A DNA stretch of 64,000 bases. Origin: Acidovorax sp. Leaf78. Its GTDB lineage: Bacteria; Pseudomonadota; Gammaproteobacteria; Burkholderiales; Burkholderiaceae_C. The notes beneath the pieces were generated by a model, which ran no database searches, was not told the origin of the DNA, and was given only the letters and a program-made list of their open reading frames with translations. This document shows, one piece after another, positions 44,530 through 53,006 of the stretch (positions are counted from its first letter, which is position 1; every line of letters starts with the position of its first letter). A program made the position numbers and the translations under genes. Where the stretch lies: NCBI RefSeq assembly GCF_001422735.1, contig NZ_LMLZ01000006.1, positions 1-64,000 of the forward strand, read 5' to 3'.

Positions 44530-45069
44530 ATGCTGCGTTTCTTCCTTACCTTTGTGGTCCTGCAACTGACGCTGTTCGGCATCAACATGCTGGGCGTGGT
44601 GCAGCAGCACGTGGTGCTGCCGTGGACGGCGCTGCTGGCCCGCGCCTGTGTGGCGCTGGTCACGCTGTTCGACTCCACCGCAGCCGCGGCGGGCAAGGTG
44701 CTGTGGAACACGGTGACGGGCTTTGGCGTCTCCATCGAGCCGGGCTGCAACGGCATCGAGGCCTGCATCGTGTTGTTCGCTGCCGTGATGGCGTTTCCGG
44801 CGTCCTGGCGCCACAAGCTGGTCGGCCTGGCCGTGGGCTTCGTTGCGGTGCAGGGCCTGAACATCGTGCGCGTGATCAGCCTTTTCTACCTGGGCCAGTG
44901 GAGCACACCGGTGTTCAACTTCGCCCACGAATACCTGTGGCAGGCGCTCATCATGCTGGACGTGCTCATCGTCTGGCTGCTGTGGGTGCGGGCCGACGCG
45001 AGAGCCCAGGCCCGTGCCAACCCGGCCCCCAAGCCCGGTACTTCCGACACCCCGGCCGCCGCTGCCTGA
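44530..45069 (+). CDS. xrtH: Exosortase H
   Basis: A 179-residue multi-pass membrane protease/transpeptidase of the exosortase/archaeosortase family. The catalytic triad is visible: Cys73 in EPGCNGIEAC, Arg114 in GLNIVRVISLFYLG and His133 in FNFAHEYLW. Small size and the neighbouring IPTL-CTERM protein identify the H subtype, which processes IPTLxxWG-CTERM proteins in the inner membrane. The ATG at 44530 has a CGGAG site. The C-terminus is a soluble Ala/Pro-rich tail. The associated membrane protein follows after 19 nt. By analogy it may also process other IPTL proteins elsewhere in the genome. Confidence 0.92.
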   Translation: MLRFFLTFVVLQLTLFGINMLGVVQQHVVLPWTALLARACVALVTLFDSTAAAAGKVLWNTVTGFGVSIEPGCNGIEACIVLFAAVMAFPASWRHKLVGLAVGFVAVQGLNIVRVISLFYLGQWSTPVFNFAHEYLWQALIMLDVLIVWLLWVRADARAQARANPAPKPGTSDTPAAAA

Positions 45070-45088
45070 CCCCACGGAGACCCACTGC

Positions 45089-45709
45089 ATGCGCCGCCTC
45101 ACACCGCTCACGGTCTTCGTGCTCTCGGCCTTTGGCTGGATCGTGGTGCTCACCGCACTGTGGTCGCAGGTGTCCGCCTGGACGTCCTACCCCGTGGGTG
45201 TGCTGTCGCATATGGCGCTGGAGCAGGGGGCGCCGATGTGGATCCGCCAGGCGACGGTGACGCCAGGCAATATCGAGGTGGATACCGCTGTGTCGGTGCC
45301 CGCGCCGGAGCAGGGCGGACGCAGGGGAGAACTCACCGTGGAGGCCAACCCTGCGCGTTATGCCTATGGACTGCCGATCTTCCTGGCCCTGCTGTTTGCG
45401 GCGCGGGGCAAAGGGCTTGGCTGGCGCGCGGTGGCGGGCTGGGCCCTGCTGCTGCCGGGGCAAGCTTTCAGCCTCACGATGTCCCTGCTCATGCAGATCG
45501 TGATGGCCGCACAGACCAATATCCGGCTGCTGCGCGTCTCTCAATGGCAGATGGAGGCCATCATCTACGGTTACCAACTGGGCTCGCTGGTCCTGCCCAC
45601 CCTGGTGCCCATCTTGCTGTGGCTGTGGCTGGATCGCCGGTTCGTCCAGGATGTCCTGGTGCGCGGCTGGCGCGATTCGCTGGCGCCATCGGCCCCCCCG
45701 CAGTCCTGA
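45089..45709 (+). CDS. Exosortase H-associated membrane protein
   Basis: A 206-residue inner-membrane protein with about four helices (about 7-28, 90-106, 118-145, 168-190). It fits the family found next to exosortase H. Its role is unknown; it might help in presenting or releasing the sorted protein. The start at 45089 follows ACGGAG, and the upstream in-frame extension overlaps xrtH and was rejected. Residues 30-90 form a periplasmic loop (YPVGVLSHMALEQGAPMWIRQAT). Confidence 0.82.
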   Translation: MRRLTPLTVFVLSAFGWIVVLTALWSQVSAWTSYPVGVLSHMALEQGAPMWIRQATVTPGNIEVDTAVSVPAPEQGGRRGELTVEANPARYAYGLPIFLALLFAARGKGLGWRAVAGWALLLPGQAFSLTMSLLMQIVMAAQTNIRLLRVSQWQMEAIIYGYQLGSLVLPTLVPILLWLWLDRRFVQDVLVRGWRDSLAPSAPPQS

Positions 45710-46453
45710 GGGCTTGCGGACTCGCGGGGGCGCTGGCAGAGCGTTCAAGTGGTGGTGGGGAGGGGGAGCGTTCGACCTCCCTATCGAAAGGGTGGGCGCC
45801 GTGGCGTGTAGCCGACCCTGAGTCTTGGCCGGCAGGCGCGGGCGGTGAGGCAAACACCGGCATTCCCGCACGCCGACAGCGCCGCAGGCGTTGCCACTGC
45901 GAGCTTCGAACGGGTATGGCCTGCGAGCTACAGCGGGCCCCCATGCCGAAGGCGCGGTGGCGCGGCGGACCAGTTCGTGTACGAAGCCCGGCACGCGGGC
46001 CGCAAAGGCTTCATGTCCCTGCTGACGTGGGTGCACGCCTGCGGCTGTGCTGGGCTCCGGCGAATCGGCGATAGTGCCAATGCCGCAAGCGCAATGCTCG
46101 CGGCTCAGGCGCCCTGCCGTGCGTTCTTGGGTCTGCTGAAGGATTCACTCTGGATCCGGTCCTACGCCCACTTGCGCGGTCCAGAGACGCCATTTCAATA
46201 ACTTGCTTTAGATTTTGCCGAGCGGCAGTTAATCGCCATTTGTCGCTCTTGCCGACGGCTTTTTTGAATAAACATACTCTTTGCAAAAGCTACATTCAAT
46301 ATGTGCATTGGATATCGGTGCACGCTTTGTTGCAACGCAATACTTGGCATTTTGATACATGGAGTGTTTGATATGAATGAAGCAATTCGACTGGTGCCTG
46401 TTTTCGCCTTCTGATACCGATAGTTCAAAAAGTTTTCAACTTTGGAGAAAAAA
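45710..46453. other. Long non-coding stretch at the border of the AT-rich island
   Basis: No supported gene lies in these 744 bp. Up to about 46190 it is GC-rich with overlapping spurious frames; from 46200 it turns AT-rich, marking the edge of the island. A possible 13-codon ORF (46373-46414, MNEAIRLVPVFAF) with a GGAG about 8 nt upstream precedes the protease gene, but it may be chance. TTGCAA near 46330 with TTGATA about 20 bp further is a poor promoter candidate. Confidence 0.5.
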
Positions 46454-47275
46454 ATGAAGAAGAGCAAAATCGACAAACTGAAAATTCTGGTGTTTTTTGC
46501 TGGAACGACTGTATCGACAATGTCGTTCGCCGTGCATGAGCGACGACAGGAAATACCTGCCATGGCTGGCACTGAGATTCACTTGGAGAATGGGGAGAGC
46601 TGCACGGTAGGCGGTGTCTTCAGAAGAAGAGGCTTTTGGCAGAACATTACAGCGTACCGGAAGAATACGCGGTACGCTGTGACTGCAAGGCACTGTGTGG
46701 TGGCAAACGAAGAGGTGAGGGTTGGCCTTGGCTTTTACAGCGGGCAGTGGCTCGGGAAGGTCGTCTGGCTGGATCAGATTCTGGACGTAGCCATGGTGCG
46801 TGTCCCGCCTGATGTGAACTGGAATCACGTGTGTGTAGTCGACCCCAAATGGAACAATCCTTGCCATTTGACGTACACGACCACACCGCGTGCAGTAGGG
46901 AGGGTGATCACTGTACCCTTCGGATTACCTACATTTTCATCATTGCCTCTTGCAGGCGTCGGCTCGCCTGCACCGGGTTTGCCGTTTTGTACCAGCGGCG
47001 CTATCACCAATATCACTTGCGATTGGGTCAGTGCTCCTATTCCGCATGGTCCGGAGTCCCCACCGGAAGGCGTTGCCAAAGGGGCCACCAATACACTTCG
47101 GCCGGTACAGCCTGGTGATTCTGGAGGGGCCGTCGTGAGTACGCATAGGCTTCTCTATGGATTCATTTCTTTCAGGCAGAACCCATTGGACCCCAATCTT
47201 CCGCATTTTATGGGATACACCCCGGTTGAATATTTTCATCAGCTGCAGCCTGATTATAGTTTGGCCCCGCCTTGA
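46454..47275 (+). CDS. Secreted trypsin-like serine protease
   Basis: A 273-residue exported protease of the chymotrypsin fold. A signal peptide covers about residues 1-26 (KLKILVFFAGTTVSTMSFA). The catalytic triad is complete: His80 in TARHC, Asp111 in LDVAM and Ser223 in GDSGGAVV. Six cysteines in the mature part suggest three disulphides. The ATG at 46454 was chosen for the GGAG 7 nt upstream; a TTG at 46442 is inferior. The gene is AT-rich with codon use unlike the rest of the window, consistent with acquisition. Two further genes for exported proteins of unknown function follow in the same orientation. Its substrate may be host or environmental protein. Confidence 0.88.
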   Translation: MKKSKIDKLKILVFFAGTTVSTMSFAVHERRQEIPAMAGTEIHLENGESCTVGGVFRRRGFWQNITAYRKNTRYAVTARHCVVANEEVRVGLGFYSGQWLGKVVWLDQILDVAMVRVPPDVNWNHVCVVDPKWNNPCHLTYTTTPRAVGRVITVPFGLPTFSSLPLAGVGSPAPGLPFCTSGAITNITCDWVSAPIPHGPESPPEGVAKGATNTLRPVQPGDSGGAVVSTHRLLYGFISFRQNPLDPNLPHFMGYTPVEYFHQLQPDYSLAPP

Positions 47276-47407
47276 TGCGGGCGCACCCTTCGGCAGTTCA
47301 TGCGCCTTGGATCCGTGCGAGCGTTTCACGTTTGAAAATTCGAATCCTTGGACTGATGGATTGCTGATTTCTTGATTTTAAAACACCAACGAACATGAGA
47401 TGAAATC

Positions 47408-48166
47408 ATGATGTATAAATCTCCAAAATTATTCCTGCGCGGTGGTCTGGCAATGGCTGTGCTCGCTTGTGGAACGGCGGCTGGAAATGTCTGGGCACAA
47501 CAAAACTACTTCTCAGGTTTGGATCCGCGTATATTTGTACAAAATATGCCTCCTCCGAAAGGGCATCCCTCGTACGTCAGGGCCCAGCAGATGCTGGATT
47601 GCCAGGATCTGCTGGATGAAATCTCCGACCTGGAATCAGCTGGTCAAGCGCGTTCCGTGCAAGACCTTGAGTTGCCGGAGGTTCAGCAAAGGATATTTTT
47701 TTTAGAGGTGCGCAAAATCCTTTGCCAGGACGTGCCGCCGGAAGACCGCCCCCTCATTCAAAAGCTGATGACGGAAGCTGCGTTGGCAGGCGATCCTGGC
47801 GCCAGAACGTTCAAGGCCGTCGAAAAACTTGTCCATGAAGAGTCGGCCAAGAAGTGGAACGATCCTGCGAGTGAAAATGCCAAAATCGCAGCCAAGGAAC
47901 TTCTCGGTTTGGCCATGACGGGCGATCCAGTCGCTATGTCCTATGCCTATGAAATTACGGTCACCGACCGGTATCATCTCTATGATCCAGTAGAGTCTGC
48001 TGCCTGGAAATTGGTTTTGTCGCCAGATCCGTCTGCTGAAATGATCGATAACTACATCACGGGCGAATTATTATCAAATAATGTCTCGCCTGGTAATGTG
48101 GATCGTGAAAAGGTATTTGCCAGAGCGCAGATCATCTTTGATGCGTGTTGCGCCGTGAGGCCATAG
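47408..48166 (+). CDS. Exported protein of unknown function
   Basis: A 252-residue protein that I do not recognise. A signal peptide (about residues 1-30, ending NVWAQ) precedes a mostly helical mature part with short repeats resembling Sel1/TPR-type helices (LIQKLMTEAALAGDPGARTFKAVEKL; AKELLGLAMTGDPVAMSYAYEI). Cysteines occur at about 65, 107, 248 and 249. The gene is AT-rich, lies 132 nt after the protease gene and has its own terminator. A role as partner or inhibitor of the protease is possible but not shown. An ATG three bases later is an equal start. Confidence 0.7.
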   Translation: MMYKSPKLFLRGGLAMAVLACGTAAGNVWAQQNYFSGLDPRIFVQNMPPPKGHPSYVRAQQMLDCQDLLDEISDLESAGQARSVQDLELPEVQQRIFFLEVRKILCQDVPPEDRPLIQKLMTEAALAGDPGARTFKAVEKLVHEESAKKWNDPASENAKIAAKELLGLAMTGDPVAMSYAYEITVTDRYHLYDPVESAAWKLVLSPDPSAEMIDNYITGELLSNNVSPGNVDREKVFARAQIIFDACCAVRP

Positions 48167-48208
48167 GACGCCCATCACAATAGGGTCGGCGAACGCGAGT
48201 TGCGTTCC

Positions 48209-48240
48209 ATGCCAGTCAGTCAAGCCCTGGCTGGCATTTT
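48209..48240 (+). terminator. Rho-independent terminator in the island
   Basis: ATGCCAGTCAG, a 7-nt loop and CTGGCTGGCAT (one G-T pair) followed by TTT. It lies 42 nt after the stop of the exported helical protein. Confidence 0.75.
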
Positions 48241-48568
48241 CTTTGGCGGGTACTTCACTGCGGGTTGATCGCTGGACCTCTTGCGCAAAGCTTCGGCCGG
48301 GTCGGCGTGGCGGCAGGACAAAGCGACGGGCTTTACCGAGCACCCAGTGCAGATGCGCAGTCTTCGTGCCTGCCCGGGCCAACTGCGCGCTGTGAAGCGC
48401 CCTTCACTAAAAATTCATTTGGCGATGTTTAATCGGTATTTAAATTCTTTTTGGATACTATTTTAATGTGATGTTATTTTATCGGGGTGCTAAATTGGTG
48501 TTGTGCATTGCTCATGCACGATGTGATCGCGAACAATGTCTTAAATTCTCACAAAAGGAGTATTTACC
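48241..48568. other. AT-rich gap before the small exported protein
   Basis: From about 48410 this region is strongly AT-rich and probably holds the promoter of the next gene. No gene was recognised. Confidence 0.45.
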
Positions 48569-48883
48569 ATGAAAAAAGCAATCCATATAGTGCCCGTGCT
48601 GGCTGCTGCATTGGCTGCCCTCATGACTGCAACAAGCGCTCAGGCTTATATCTCGACCGGTGATGAAACGAGCGTGATCCACAACAATACCAATGGCTGT
48701 GTGCGTGCCTATGTGGGCGATCACATGATCGACGTACCGCCCCATTCGTCAAGCCAATTCTTTGGCGTCGGTATTGATGTCTATTATCTGGTTTCCGTCT
48801 TCCCCACCCATTTTTGTGGCAACCATGCTCAGCGAAGCATATGGTTTGGCGGGGGCTCAGTGCACTGGGTTGTGAATCCCTGA
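48569..48883 (+). CDS. Small exported protein of unknown function
   Basis: A 104-residue protein with a clear signal peptide (residues 1-26, cut after AQA). The mature part of about 78 residues has two cysteines (NGCVRAY, HFCGNHA) that could form one disulphide, plus many aromatic and polar residues (GVGIDVYYLVSVF, SIWFGGGSVHWVV), suggesting a small beta protein. An AAAAGGAG site lies 9 nt before the ATG. It is the last gene of the AT-rich island. I do not recognise the family; a secreted inhibitor or small effector is conceivable. Confidence 0.7.
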   Translation: MKKAIHIVPVLAAALAALMTATSAQAYISTGDETSVIHNNTNGCVRAYVGDHMIDVPPHSSSQFFGVGIDVYYLVSVFPTHFCGNHAQRSIWFGGGSVHWVVNP

Positions 48884-49050
48884 GTTTTTGATTCGGTAAC
48901 ACGGGCGGTGAGGTCCGAGCGTGCAACTAGCCGCCTGTCCGGTCGCCGGGCTGTGATCCAGGCAAGTCCAGCCGGAAGTCCACACCGCGCACCGATGCGG
49001 TCGTGCCGCAGTTTTCCGGCGTCAGAGCCCAGCGCAGCGCGCGCAGCCGC

Positions 49051-50127
49051 CTACACCGCCAGCGGCTCTTCCTGCATCGCTTCGCACTGCTCGATGAGCA
49101 TGTCCACCTGCCCGCGCCAGTAGTCGCTGCTGCCGAACCACGGAAAGTTGGCCGGGAAGATCGGGTCCTGCCAGCGGCGGGCCAGCCAGGCGCTGTAGTG
49201 GATGAGGCGCAGGGTGCGCAGCGGCTCGATCAGCGCCAGCTCGCGGCGGTCGAAGCTGCGGAACTGTTCGTAGCCGTCCAGCAGGGCGCTGAGCTGGTGG
49301 GTGCGCTGGCGGCGGTCGCCGGACAGCAGCATCCACAGGTCTTGCACGGCGGGGCCCATGCGGGCGTCGTCCAGGTCGACGAAGTGCGGGCCGCCGCGGC
49401 CGTATTCGTCCAGCGGCGTCCACAGGATGTTGCCGGGGTGGCAGTCGCCGTGCAGCCGGATGGGCGTGGCGTCTTTCAAGCCAAAAGGGCTGCTACCGCC
49501 GGATCGTAAAGCGCTGGTAGCTATCAATTCAATAGCTTTGTCGCACTGGGCCTTCCACGTGGCCTGCATGTCGAGCGGGATGATTTCGTGGCCCAGGAGC
49601 CAGTCGCGCGATGCGGTGGCGAAGGTCTCCACGTCGAGCAGCGGCCGGTGCACGAACGACTGCGCCGCGCCCACGGTGTGGATGCGCGCCAGAAAGCGGC
49701 CGATCCATTCCAGCACCTCGAAGTCGTCCAGTTCTGGCTGGCGCCCGCCGCGCCAGGGGCTGACCGAAAACGCGAAGCCTTCGTGCTGGTGCAGCGTCTG
49801 GCCGTTCAGCACCATCGGGCCCACGGCGGGCACCTCGGCGGCCATCAGGTCGGCGGCGAAGGCGTGCTCTTCCAGGATCTGCGCCTCGCTCCAGCGGCCG
49901 GGGCGGTAGAACTTGGCCACGACGCGCTGGCCGTCTTCCAGCGTGACCTGGTACACGCGGTTTTCGTACGACGACAGGGCCATGAGGCGGCCGTCACCGT
50001 ACAGGCCCACGCTGGCCAGCGCGTCGAGCACGTGGTCGGGCGTGAGCTGGGCGTAGGGGTGCAGCGGGTGGGGAGAAGCGGTCGTATCAGCGGCGTCGGG
50101 CGTGCTGTCGGGGGGCGGTCGGGTCAT
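49051..50127 (-). CDS. srkA: SrkA/RdoA-like serine/threonine kinase
   Basis: A 358-residue kinase of the stress response kinase A (SrkA, formerly YihE/RdoA) type, with an aminoglycoside-phosphotransferase fold. The opening DHVLDALASVGLYGDGR and LSSYENRVYQV, the catalytic loop LHGDCHPGNILW (225-236) and the metal motif FVDLDDARMGP are typical. The known member counters stress-induced cell death in E. coli. Residues 198-218 (AIELIATSALRSGGSSPFGLK) lie just before the catalytic loop and are encoded entirely by an in-frame interspersed repeat; E. coli SrkA appears to lack this stretch. The ATG at 50127 was chosen within a longer frame. Confidence 0.88.
   Translation of the reverse strand: MTRPPPDSTPDAADTTASPHPLHPYAQLTPDHVLDALASVGLYGDGRLMALSSYENRVYQVTLEDGQRVVAKFYRPGRWSEAQILEEHAFAADLMAAEVPAVGPMVLNGQTLHQHEGFAFSVSPWRGGRQPELDDFEVLEWIGRFLARIHTVGAAQSFVHRPLLDVETFATASRDWLLGHEIIPLDMQATWKAQCDKAIELIATSALRSGGSSPFGLKDATPIRLHGDCHPGNILWTPLDEYGRGGPHFVDLDDARMGPAVQDLWMLLSGDRRQRTHQLSALLDGYEQFRSFDRRELALIEPLRTLRLIHYSAWLARRWQDPIFPANFPWFGSSDYWRGQVDMLIEQCEAMQEEPLAV
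49475..49536 (-). repeat. In-frame ~60-bp interspersed repeat inside the SrkA-like gene
   Basis: TTCAAGCCAAAAGGGCTGCT, ACCGCC and AAAGCGCTGGTAGCTATC with AATTCAATAG match intergenic copies of the family. The copy has an open frame and adds about 20 residues to the kinase. Confidence 0.75.
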
Positions 50128-50263
50128 GCCCCATTGTCGCCGTGCGCCGGCGCCGTTCGGGCGCAGGGGGCACACGGCGAGGGCAGGGCGGCCACAAGCG
50201 CCTTGGCAACCGCCGGCAGCGGGCGGCAACTGTCGCCCCAGGCCCCGTTCGCGCCCCCGCAGG

Positions 50264-51367
50264 TCAGCCGGCCTGCAAGGTCGCGATGTGCCCGGTGCGC
50301 GCGTCGCCGCTGCCTGCCAGCATGCTGGTGAACAGCGCCTGCGCTGCCTCGGGGCCGGCGTGGTGCTGCACGGTCAGCCAGGGCGCGCCGGGTGCCTCCA
50401 CGGCGCCGCTGAACTGGTTCCACGCGCCCACCAGCCGCTGGCCCAGGCCCTGCGCGCCCCAGTCGGCGTTGCGTTTCTTGACCTGTGCGGGCGCAAAGAA
50501 CATCACCGGGCGCGGGCCGGGCAGCTGGCCTGCGCCGCCCAGGTCCTGCACGTGGCTCGCGCCCACGGCGCAGCTGTAGGCCAGCCCGCTGAAGTGCGCG
50601 TGGATGCGCTGGCGCAGGCCCACGCTGCCTGCAAAGTCGATGTACACGCTGGGTGTGGCACCGTCGATCTCGGCCTCCAGCGCGTCGTACGTCACCACGC
50701 GGTCGTAGCAGCCCAGGCTTTCGCAAAACGCCACGTTGCCCGGAGAGGTGAGGCCGATGACCTCGATGCCGTCCCGCTGCGCCAGCTGAAAGGCCGTGCC
50801 GTACGCCGTCTTGCTCGATGCGCTGGACAGCAGCATGCGGCGCGCGCCGAAGAACTGCTGGTCGTCCAGGAAGTCGTCGATGAGCCACGAGGTGATGAAC
50901 AGCGGCCGCAGCAGCGCCTGCACGTCTTCGTTGTCGGTGCGGTAGAACGGGTCGGCCGCAGCGCGCAGGTACTGGTTGTAGACCGCGTGCAGGCTGGCGC
51001 GGTGGGGCGCGCCGTCGGCAAAGCCCGCGGGCGTGATGCGGTGCGGCGACAGCATGGCCTGGTCGGCCATGGGCCAGTAGCCGTACAGGCGCTCGCCCAC
51101 CGCCACGTCCGCGCACTGCGACTGCACCACGGTGCCGAAGCCCCACACCGGCACGATGCCCCAGCCCGCCTCGCCGCTGGGGTAGAACTGCCAGTACTGC
51201 AGCATCTCGCCCATGGCGGCGTAGGTGATGTTGTTGGCGGTCAGCGCGAACTGGTCGACGCGCACGCGGATCTGGCCGTCGGCCAGCGGTGCGTCGTCAT
51301 TCACGGTGTGCAGGCGGGTGGTGGCTAGCTGATCCTGGCGCACGAGGAGGGTGGTGGTGGTCGTCAT
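50264..51367 (-). CDS. DUF2855 family protein
   Basis: A 367-residue protein of the DUF2855 family, remotely related to medium-chain dehydrogenases/reductases. The start DGQIRVRVDQFALTANNITYAAMGE resembles the N-terminal GroES-like domain, and SSASSKTAYGTAFQLAQRDGIEVIGLTS the nucleotide-binding half, but the glycine-rich motif is replaced by SSASSKTA. Activity is unknown. The ATG at 51367 was preferred over the GTG two codons upstream. It stands alone. Confidence 0.8.
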   Translation of the reverse strand: MTTTTTLLVRQDQLATTRLHTVNDDAPLADGQIRVRVDQFALTANNITYAAMGEMLQYWQFYPSGEAGWGIVPVWGFGTVVQSQCADVAVGERLYGYWPMADQAMLSPHRITPAGFADGAPHRASLHAVYNQYLRAAADPFYRTDNEDVQALLRPLFITSWLIDDFLDDQQFFGARRMLLSSASSKTAYGTAFQLAQRDGIEVIGLTSPGNVAFCESLGCYDRVVTYDALEAEIDGATPSVYIDFAGSVGLRQRIHAHFSGLAYSCAVGASHVQDLGGAGQLPGPRPVMFFAPAQVKKRNADWGAQGLGQRLVGAWNQFSGAVEAPGAPWLTVQHHAGPEAAQALFTSMLAGSGDARTGHIATLQAG

Positions 51368-51479
51368 CCCCACACGCTAGCGCAAACGGGTGGGCTGCTC
51401 AATCTTGGCGGGGCGCGTGGGCGACACGGTGGGGGTGTCGTTTGCGGCTGCAGTCGCCGCCGTGGATAGCCTGTGCCAT

Positions 51480-51537
51480 GAAAAATAGCCGCCACCGCTT
51501 GTTGTGCAAGCGCTGGCAGCTATTGTTTTAATAGCGC
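51480..51537. repeat. Copy of the ~60-bp interspersed hairpin repeat
   Basis: AAAAATAGCCGCCACCGCTTG, a TTGTG loop and CAAGCGCTGGCAGCTATT with GTTTTAATAG. The GCTTG/CAAGC inner stem is perfect. It lies 17 bp from the DUF1304 stop codon. Confidence 0.8.
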
Positions 51538-51553
51538 AGCTGAAGCGCCGTAG

Positions 51554-51937
51554 TTACACGCTGCGGCGAGCGTCGGGGTTGTCGAGCGCCAGCACCAGGG
51601 CCAGGGCGATGATGGCTGGCAGCGCCTGGGTGAAGAAGATCTTGGGCACGGCGGTCACGCCGCCGAACACGCCGGCCACGATCACGCAGGCCAGAAAGAA
51701 GATCTTGAACAGCCGGTTGTTGGTGAACAAGCCCCAGAACAGGCCGGCGGCCAGGAAGCCGTTGTACAGCCCCTGGTTGGCCGCCAGCGTCACGGTGGCG
51801 TCGGCCAGCTCCTGGGTCAGGTTGAAGGTCTTGAGGCCCAGAGGCTTGTTCCAGAAGAACATCTCCAGCACCAGGATGTACGCATGCTCGATGGCCACGA
51901 GGGCCACCGCGATGCGGGGAATCAGCAAGCGGTTCAT
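51554..51937 (-). CDS. DUF1304 family membrane protein
   Basis: A 127-residue inner-membrane protein with four helices (about 7-27, 50-70, 78-98, 105-122). Family features are AIEHAYILVLEMFFW near the start and NQGLYNGFLAAGLFWGL in the centre. DUF1304 proteins are common small membrane proteins without known function. The ATG at 51937 was chosen because it begins the first helix properly. It lies upstream of nothing obvious; ohr follows on the other side in the same orientation. Confidence 0.85.
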   Translation of the reverse strand: MNRLLIPRIAVALVAIEHAYILVLEMFFWNKPLGLKTFNLTQELADATVTLAANQGLYNGFLAAGLFWGLFTNNRLFKIFFLACVIVAGVFGGVTAVPKIFFTQALPAIIALALVLALDNPDARRSV

Positions 51938-52013
51938 GGCAAGACTGGCGAGCGCACGCCAACCACCCCGCCGCGGCCGGCGTGCGGCCACCGCGGGGTC
52001 GTCGGCATGGTCT

Positions 52014-52430
52014 TTACACCAGCGTGATGGTCACGTCGATGTTGCCGCGCGTGGCGTTGGAGTAAGGGCAGACCTGATGGGCTGCGTCCACCAGCTTCTG
52101 GGCGGTTTCCTTGTCCAGGCCGGGCAGGCTGATGGCCAGGCGGGCGGCGATGCCGTAGGCGTTCGGGATGGGGCCCAGGTCGACTTCGGCGTCGATGGAC
52201 ACGTCTTGCGGCACCGGGATGCCGATCTTGCCGCCCACGGCCTTCATCGCGCCGATGAAGCAGGCTGCGTAGCCCGATGCGAACAGCTGCTCGGGGTTGG
52301 TGCCCGTGCCGGAGGTGCCGGGCGAGGACAGCTTGACGTCCAGGCGGCCGTCGTCGGTCTTGGCGGCGCCATCACGGCCACCGGTCACGTAGGCCTTGGC
52401 GGTGTACAGGACTTTTTCGAGTTGCGTCAT
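52014..52430 (-). CDS. ohr: Organic hydroperoxide resistance protein Ohr
   Basis: A 138-residue thiol peroxidase of the Ohr/OsmC family, which reduces organic hydroperoxides in the cytoplasm. The catalytic cysteines are Cys57 (GYAACFIGAM) and Cys121 (VCPYSNATRG). Arg19 (GGRDG) fits the conserved active-site arginine. The ATG has an AAAGGAAG site 6 nt upstream. It lies 71 nt after the regulator gene ohrR in the same orientation, the classical arrangement. Confidence 0.95.
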   Translation of the reverse strand: MTQLEKVLYTAKAYVTGGRDGAAKTDDGRLDVKLSSPGTSGTGTNPEQLFASGYAACFIGAMKAVGGKIGIPVPQDVSIDAEVDLGPIPNAYGIAARLAISLPGLDKETAQKLVDAAHQVCPYSNATRGNIDVTITLV

Positions 52431-52501
52431 GGTGTCTTCCTTTGAGGTTGTTGCCCACAGGCGGGCGGGGGGGGAATCGATGAGATGTGGCGCCGGTGCC
52501 G

Positions 52502-52963
52502 TCAGCGCTGGCCCAGCCGGTCGCGCAGTTGCTTGAGTTCAGTGGTCAGCGCCGTCAGTTCGGGGATGCTGCACTGGCTGCTTTCCAGCACGCAGGGCGG
52601 GATGGCCTCGGCGCCCTGGCGCAGCGCACGGCCAGCGGGGGTGAGGGTGATGCGCACCCGGCGCTCGTCCTGCACATCGCGCAGGCGGGCGATGAGGCCC
52701 GAGGACTCCAGCCGCTTGAGCAGCGGCGTGAGCGTGCCGGAGTCGAGGAACAGGCGCTCGCCCAGCTCGGACACGGTGACGCCGTCGCGCTCCCAGAGCA
52801 CCAGCATCACCAGGTATTGGGGGTAGGTCAGGCCGATGGCTTCAAGCAGCGGCTTGTACAGCTTGGTCATCGCCAAGGACGCGGAATACAGCGCAAAGCA
52901 GACCTGGTTGTCCAGCCGCAACGACTGCGGGCTGGGTGTGTAGGGAGTGCTGGGGCTGGGCAT
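52502..52963 (-). CDS. ohrR: OhrR, MarR-family peroxide-sensing repressor
   Basis: A 153-residue MarR-family repressor. The reactive cysteine is Cys22 ([23 protein letters not shown]), which is oxidised by organic hydroperoxide to release DNA, and the DNA-binding segment is [24 protein letters not shown] with the wing [16 protein letters not shown]. Additional cysteines occur near the C-terminus ([10 protein letters not shown]), as in the two-Cys class where a second cysteine forms a disulphide. It controls ohr downstream; a long palindrome lies 20 bp upstream of its start. Confidence 0.93.
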   Translation of the reverse strand: MPSPSTPYTPSPQSLRLDNQVCFALYSASLAMTKLYKPLLEAIGLTYPQYLVMLVLWERDGVTVSELGERLFLDSGTLTPLLKRLESSGLIARLRDVQDERRVRITLTPAGRALRQGAEAIPPCVLESSQCSIPELTALTTELKQLRDRLGQR

Positions 52964-52982
52964 GGGGTGAATTGTGACGGCA

Positions 52983-53006
52983 AATTAAATTGCGTGCAAT
53001 TGAATT
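52983..53006. promoter_or_regulatory. Candidate OhrR operator
   Basis: A 24-bp near-perfect palindrome: AATTAAATTGC, GT, GCAATTGAATT. The core AATTGC-GT-GCAATT (52988-53001) is perfect. AATT-rich dyads of this kind are typical for OhrR. It lies directly upstream of ohrR, so ohrR and ohr are probably both controlled from here. Confidence 0.75.

Noticed and set aside
45845-46201. 118-codon open frame at the island border
   Set aside because: No start signal, odd composition, no similarity to any family I know.
46373-46414. 13-codon ORF with a Shine-Dalgarno-like GGAG before the protease gene
   Set aside because: Too short to support from sequence alone; no attenuator structure was seen.
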